9,309 nt of DNA from Nitrospirota bacterium (lineage in GTDB: Bacteria > Nitrospirota_A > Leptospirillia > Leptospirillales > Leptospirillaceae): NCBI GenBank assembly GCA_027415455.1, contig DAIBSV010000071.1, positions 1-9,309 of the forward strand. The letters run 5' to 3'. A program made the position numbers and the translations under genes. Positions 7,933-9,309 of this stretch are shown in pieces. The notes under the pieces are model-generated. The model searched no databases. It saw only the letters and a program-made list of their open reading frames with translations, and was not told the origin of the DNA. Every line of letters begins with the position of its first letter. The stretch's first letter is position 1.

Positions 7933-8055
7933 AACCGAATCCCGGGCCGTCAGGAAAAGGAGGGGCGTATTCCGGTCGCGTCTCCGAAGTGTCCGGAGGA
8001 CGCCCCAAGCGTCCCGTTCAGGCCACATGACATCGAGAATCACGAAGTCGAGGAT
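7912..8055 (-). pseudogene. Fragment of an OmpR/PhoB-family response regulator receiver domain
   Basis: The - strand reads [20 protein letters not shown] followed by [19 protein letters not shown] and SDRVWGL. This matches the middle of a CusR/CopR-type receiver domain: the phosphoacceptor Asp is in VILDVM, and the switch Thr is in FLTARDSV. Homology begins abruptly at 8055, with an in-frame TGA just upstream, and ends at 7912. The N-terminal acidic pocket, the conserved Lys of KPF and the DNA-binding domain are all missing. About 48 codons remain. The right edge of the fragment abuts a scar zone containing a tRNA remnant. The left edge coincides exactly with the last codons (KTPYPV and stop) of the STAND gene on the opposite strand, which indicates a recombination junction there. 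The identification is strong; no function is expected. Confidence 0.75.
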
Positions 8056-8103
8056 TCATTTGCCGCCAATTTTCAGGTCCGGGATCTTACGTCGTTGATA
8101 TTA

Positions 8104-8141
8104 TGGAGCGGGAAACGGGACTCGAACTCTCGTCTTGGCAA
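8104..8141 (-). pseudogene. 3' remnant of tRNA-Gly(GCC), probable attachment-site scar
   Basis: On the - strand the sequence runs from an anticodon-loop match TTGCCAA (GCC anticodon, 8141-8135) through a T-loop TTCGAGT (8126-8120), the T-stem 3' strand CCCGT and acceptor 3' strand TTCCCGC, to a discriminator T and CCA (8106-8104). These match the 3' half of bacterial tRNA-Gly(GCC). About 7 nt are missing between the anticodon loop and T-loop, the T-stem 5' strand (GAGAG) no longer pairs properly, and no 5' half (GCGGGAA plus D-arm) follows, so it is not functional. Anticodon-loop-to-CCA is the usual core used by tyrosine recombinases at tRNA genes. The CCA end faces left, implying ancestral chromosome to the left and the integrated element to the right, in line with the drop in G+C and the toxin-antitoxin genes there. 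Confidence 0.65.
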
Positions 8142-8417
8142 TCTGGAGGGCGGTATTGATCGAGGCAGAAAAAACAACCTTCTCCATGGGGGCCCGCCAT
8201 TCCCTTGTTATTCATTGATCCCGAAAGTCGGTCCCTACGGATTACGTAATAAATACGGCATATCTCTAAAAGGAGGATGGATCCAAAAACGTCCCAAAAA
8301 TCAGGAGGAAGGCCGCCAGTTCATCCGGAAACGTGTCGAGAAATACAACCGGTGTTCATATTCGCTTCAGTTTTTGGGGACTTTGCAAAATATATTCAAA
8401 CGGATATACCTTCTGGC
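8142..8417. other. Lower-GC stretch without an intact gene; possible HigA N-terminal debris
   Basis: No convincing complete gene lies here. An open frame from the ATG at 8277 has a GGAGG touching the start codon with no spacer, so initiation there is unlikely. Within it, 8310-8348 encodes RPPVHPETCREIQ, reminiscent of the RPPVHPGExLREE start of HigA-family antitoxins with a residue lost. ATTACGTAAT at 8241-8250 is a perfect 10-bp palindrome. TTGCAA (8383-8388) and TATACC (8405-8410), 16 bp apart, form a weak promoter-like pair just upstream of the truncated toxin start at 8418. Each item is weak alone. Confidence 0.35.
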
Positions 8418-8501
8418 ATGAAACCCGTGAGATTTCTCGGTGATTCGCTCAAGTGCCTGCGAGACTTTCCGGAGGAGGCGCGACGCTATGCGGGCTATTA
8501 A
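8418..8501 (+). pseudogene. Truncated HigB/RelE-type (phage Gp49-like) toxin, N-terminal 27 codons only
   Basis: The reading frame begins MKPVRFLGDSLKCLRDF and continues PEEARRYAGY, a close match to the N-terminus of Gp49-like/HigB toxins (typical: MKPIRFVGSSLDDLRAFP, then EDARREAGY). These are ribosome-dependent mRNA interferases of about 100-115 residues. Here the frame stops at TAA (8499-8501) straight after AGY, so about three quarters of the toxin, including the catalytic C-terminal strands, is gone. The downstream sequence becomes HigA antitoxin in another frame. No clear Shine-Dalgarno precedes the ATG. It is a broken gene and not expected to be toxic. Confidence 0.65.
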
Positions 8502-8670
8502 CGAGATCGTGAAGGGGAAAAGGGCCATCACGGCAGACACGGCCCTTCGCTTGTCCAGATTCTTCGGAATGTCGGAAGGCTTTTGGTTCGACCTTCAATC
8601 GGACCACGACCTGGAAAAGACCAGAGAAAATCTCCATGAGGAGATGGACCGCAAACCGTTATTGGCATAA
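8488..8670 (+). CDS. HigA-family (XRE) antitoxin, N-terminally truncated
   Basis: Sixty codons read MRAINEIVKGKRAITADTAL, then RLSRFF, SEGFWFDLQS and DLEKTRENL. This is the diagnostic core and C-terminus of VapI/HigA antitoxins (INEIVxGKRxITADTALRL, FWLNLQxxYDL). Full-length family members have about 95-105 residues and begin VHPGExL followed by the first helices of the helix-turn-helix; those roughly 35 residues are absent here. GGAGGAGG at 8471-8478 lies 9 nt before the ATG at 8488, so a short protein could be made. That ribosome-binding site lies inside the codons of the truncated toxin fragment. With half the HTH lost, operator binding is unlikely, though a toxin-binding surface might persist. 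It is most likely a decaying remnant; the family call is strong, expression uncertain. Confidence 0.7.
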   Translation: MRAINEIVKGKRAITADTALRLSRFFGMSEGFWFDLQSDHDLEKTRENLHEEMDRKPLLA

Positions 8671-8701
8671 GGGTATCCGCTTCACCCCATTCGCTGCTGT
8701 C

Positions 8702-8716
8702 CCCCTTTTGGAGGGG
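8702..8716. terminator. Hairpin between converging HigA remnant and brnA
   Basis: CCCCT-TTTGG-AGGGG forms a 5-bp stem with a 5-nt loop. It sits 31 bp after the HigA remnant stop and 5 bp beyond the brnA stop, the expected place for a two-way terminator. Neither strand has a T run after it, so it would at best be a weak or factor-assisted terminator. Confidence 0.25.
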
Positions 8717-8721
8717 AGATC

Positions 8722-8997
8722 TTACCGTTTAACGTCATGATGAGACAATTCTTCACGTAGAATTCGACGAAAAGAGTCTTCCGTAATAGAGGATTTCTGC
8801 AAGCCGATACCTGTTCGCAAGATTTCGTTCATTAGTGTTTGATAGCCCTTTCCGGATTTTTCCGCCTGGGAGCGGCAAGCTTCCAGAATGTCGTTGTCGA
8901 TCCATATCGTGATGCGTGTTTTCTCAGGACGAGATACGACTGGGCCTCTACGGGCATTTGTCATGTCATATTCTGGTTTCATGTCAAATATTTTCAT
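8722..8997 (-). CDS. brnA: BrnA-type antitoxin (ribbon-helix-helix)
   Basis: The 91-residue protein neutralises BrnT and, in characterised systems, represses its own operon as a DNA-binding dimer. A basic N-terminal region (ARRGPVV, residues 15-21) leads to the strand TRITIWID (27-34), a helix DILEACRSQAEK (36-47) and then GYQTLMNEILR (51-61). This is the ribbon-helix-helix signature of BrnA/CopG-like antitoxins. The C-terminal 30 residues are charged and probably carry toxin contacts. The ATG at 8997 is chosen because GAGGAAAGG lies just upstream; a GTG at 9012 and an ATG at 8982 are alternatives. It overlaps the 3' end of brnT by 14 nt, so the two are translationally coupled, with the antitoxin second. 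That is the usual brnTA order and the reverse of most TA systems. The likely target is the palindrome in the brnT promoter. Confidence 0.85.
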   Translation of the reverse strand: MKIFDMKPEYDMTNARRGPVVSRPEKTRITIWIDNDILEACRSQAEKSGKGYQTLMNEILRTGIGLQKSSITEDSFRRILREELSHHDVKR

Positions 8998-9253
8998 AGC
9001 CTTTCCTCTCACTTGTCGACGCTTTTCTCGCGGATATGATCCGGATATTGTCCTTCCTCTCTGTCCAAACTACCGTCAAAATCCTACCAAGAGCATCCAT
9101 TCCCACCGTGATAAAGCGTTGTTCCATTTCGGATGACGTGTCATCCAAGGTTAGGGCTCGTGGATCGTAAAGCACCGGCTCCGAATCGGATAGGCTGACA
9201 CCGTGTTTTTTAAGGTTTTCCTTCGCCTTGGAAGGATCGAACTCAATCCCCAT
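8984..9253 (-). CDS. brnT: BrnT-type ribonuclease toxin
   Basis: This 89-residue protein has the BrnT family layout: an N-terminal FDPSKAKENLKKHGVS (residues 5-20), a middle DPRALTLDD, then RFITVGMDALGRILTVV (47-63), WTER and RIISARKAS. BrnT toxins are RelE-fold ribonucleases that block translation when released from BrnA. Length and motifs are full-size with no frameshift, so the module looks intact. The ATG at 9253 is chosen over an in-frame TTG at 9259, because the TTG overlaps the -10 element of the promoter and cannot be inside the transcript. No Shine-Dalgarno precedes 9253, and the promoter predicts a start at or next to the ATG, which suggests a leaderless message. It is the first gene of a two-gene operon with brnA. 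Location at the edge of lower-GC DNA next to other TA debris points to horizontal origin. Confidence 0.87.
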   Translation of the reverse strand: MGIEFDPSKAKENLKKHGVSLSDSEPVLYDPRALTLDDTSSEMEQRFITVGMDALGRILTVVWTERKDNIRIISARKASTSERKGYENI

Positions 9254-9287
9254 AACCAATAATACATACAGTATATGTATACGTCAA
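9252..9287 (-). promoter_or_regulatory. Sigma-70 promoter of the brnTA operon
   Basis: The - strand has TTGACG (9287-9282), a 17-bp spacer and TATTAT (9264-9259), close to the sigma-70 consensus at optimal spacing. Transcription should start about 6-7 nt after the -10, at 9252-9253, which is the ATG of brnT itself. Confidence 0.75.
9262..9280. promoter_or_regulatory. Palindromic operator, probable BrnA autoregulation site
   Basis: ATACATA and TATGTAT are perfect 7-bp inverted arms around a CAGTA centre (19 bp). The palindrome fills most of the space between -35 and -10 and overlaps the upstream half of the -10, so a bound repressor dimer would exclude RNA polymerase. BrnA is a ribbon-helix-helix autorepressor in known systems and is the obvious candidate ligand. 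Confidence 0.7.
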
Positions 9288-9309
9288 TCCTGACTCCTTT
9301 TATCCCTTC

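Noticed and set aside
8104..8141. A functional tRNA gene
   Set aside because: The 5' acceptor strand and D-arm are missing, the T-stem no longer pairs, and bases are lost between anticodon loop and T-loop.
8095..8421. 108-codon + strand frame from 8095
   Set aside because: Its N-terminal SGKRDSNSR string is the typical false translation of a reverse-complemented tRNA 3' end, and the rest has no motif.
8839..9136. + strand frames opposite brnTA (8839-9039, 8888-9136)
   Set aside because: They are antisense shadows of the two recognised TA genes, with no motif or ribosome-binding site.
1..9309. CRISPR array, insertion sequence or rRNA
   Set aside because: I saw no regularly spaced long repeats, no transposase frame with terminal inverted repeats, and no rRNA-like sequence.

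Overview
This is a GC-rich bacterial window (roughly two-thirds G+C by eye up to about 7930, clearly lower after about 8050). A YacP/Rae1-type NYN nuclease together with large multidomain GAF-PAS-GGDEF-EAL and STAND regulators suggests a deep-branching Gram-negative-like lineage, for example Nitrospirota or a Desulfobacterota relative. That is a guess: no marker gene here fixes the taxonomy.

Left part (1-4018): the 3' portion of a yacP-like nuclease gene on the + strand converges with, and overlaps by 28 bp, a very large - strand gene. That gene encodes a 1174-residue GAF-GAF-PAS-PAS-GGDEF-EAL protein with a CZB-like C-terminal domain. Its GGDEF motif is intact, but its EAL domain has lysine in place of the general-base glutamate.

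Middle (4019-7932): a 293-bp divergent intergenic region carries heptad direct repeats, an inverted repeat and a hairpin-rich leader. It leads into a + strand gene for a 1206-residue regulator with a BTAD/SARP-like N-terminus, a degenerate class III cyclase domain, a STAND/AAA ATPase with intact Walker motifs, and a helical TPR-like C-terminus. The two divergent giants share the intergenic region, and each contains a cyclic-nucleotide enzyme domain that has lost key catalytic residues.

Right part (7912-9309): this is a recombination scar and mobile-gene zone. It holds a fragment of an OmpR-type response regulator that supplies the last codons of the STAND gene in antisense, and a 3' remnant of tRNA-Gly(GCC) reading on the - strand, which looks like an attachment-site scar. 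Beyond these lies lower-GC DNA with the wreckage of HigBA-type toxin-antitoxin genes: a Gp49-like toxin N-terminus fused out of frame to a HigA C-terminus. At the far right is an apparently intact BrnT-BrnA toxin-antitoxin operon on the - strand. It has a near-consensus sigma-70 promoter, a perfect 7-5-7 palindromic operator between -35 and -10, and a predicted leaderless toxin transcript. The orientation of the tRNA remnant implies that the island lies to its right and the ancestral chromosome to its left.
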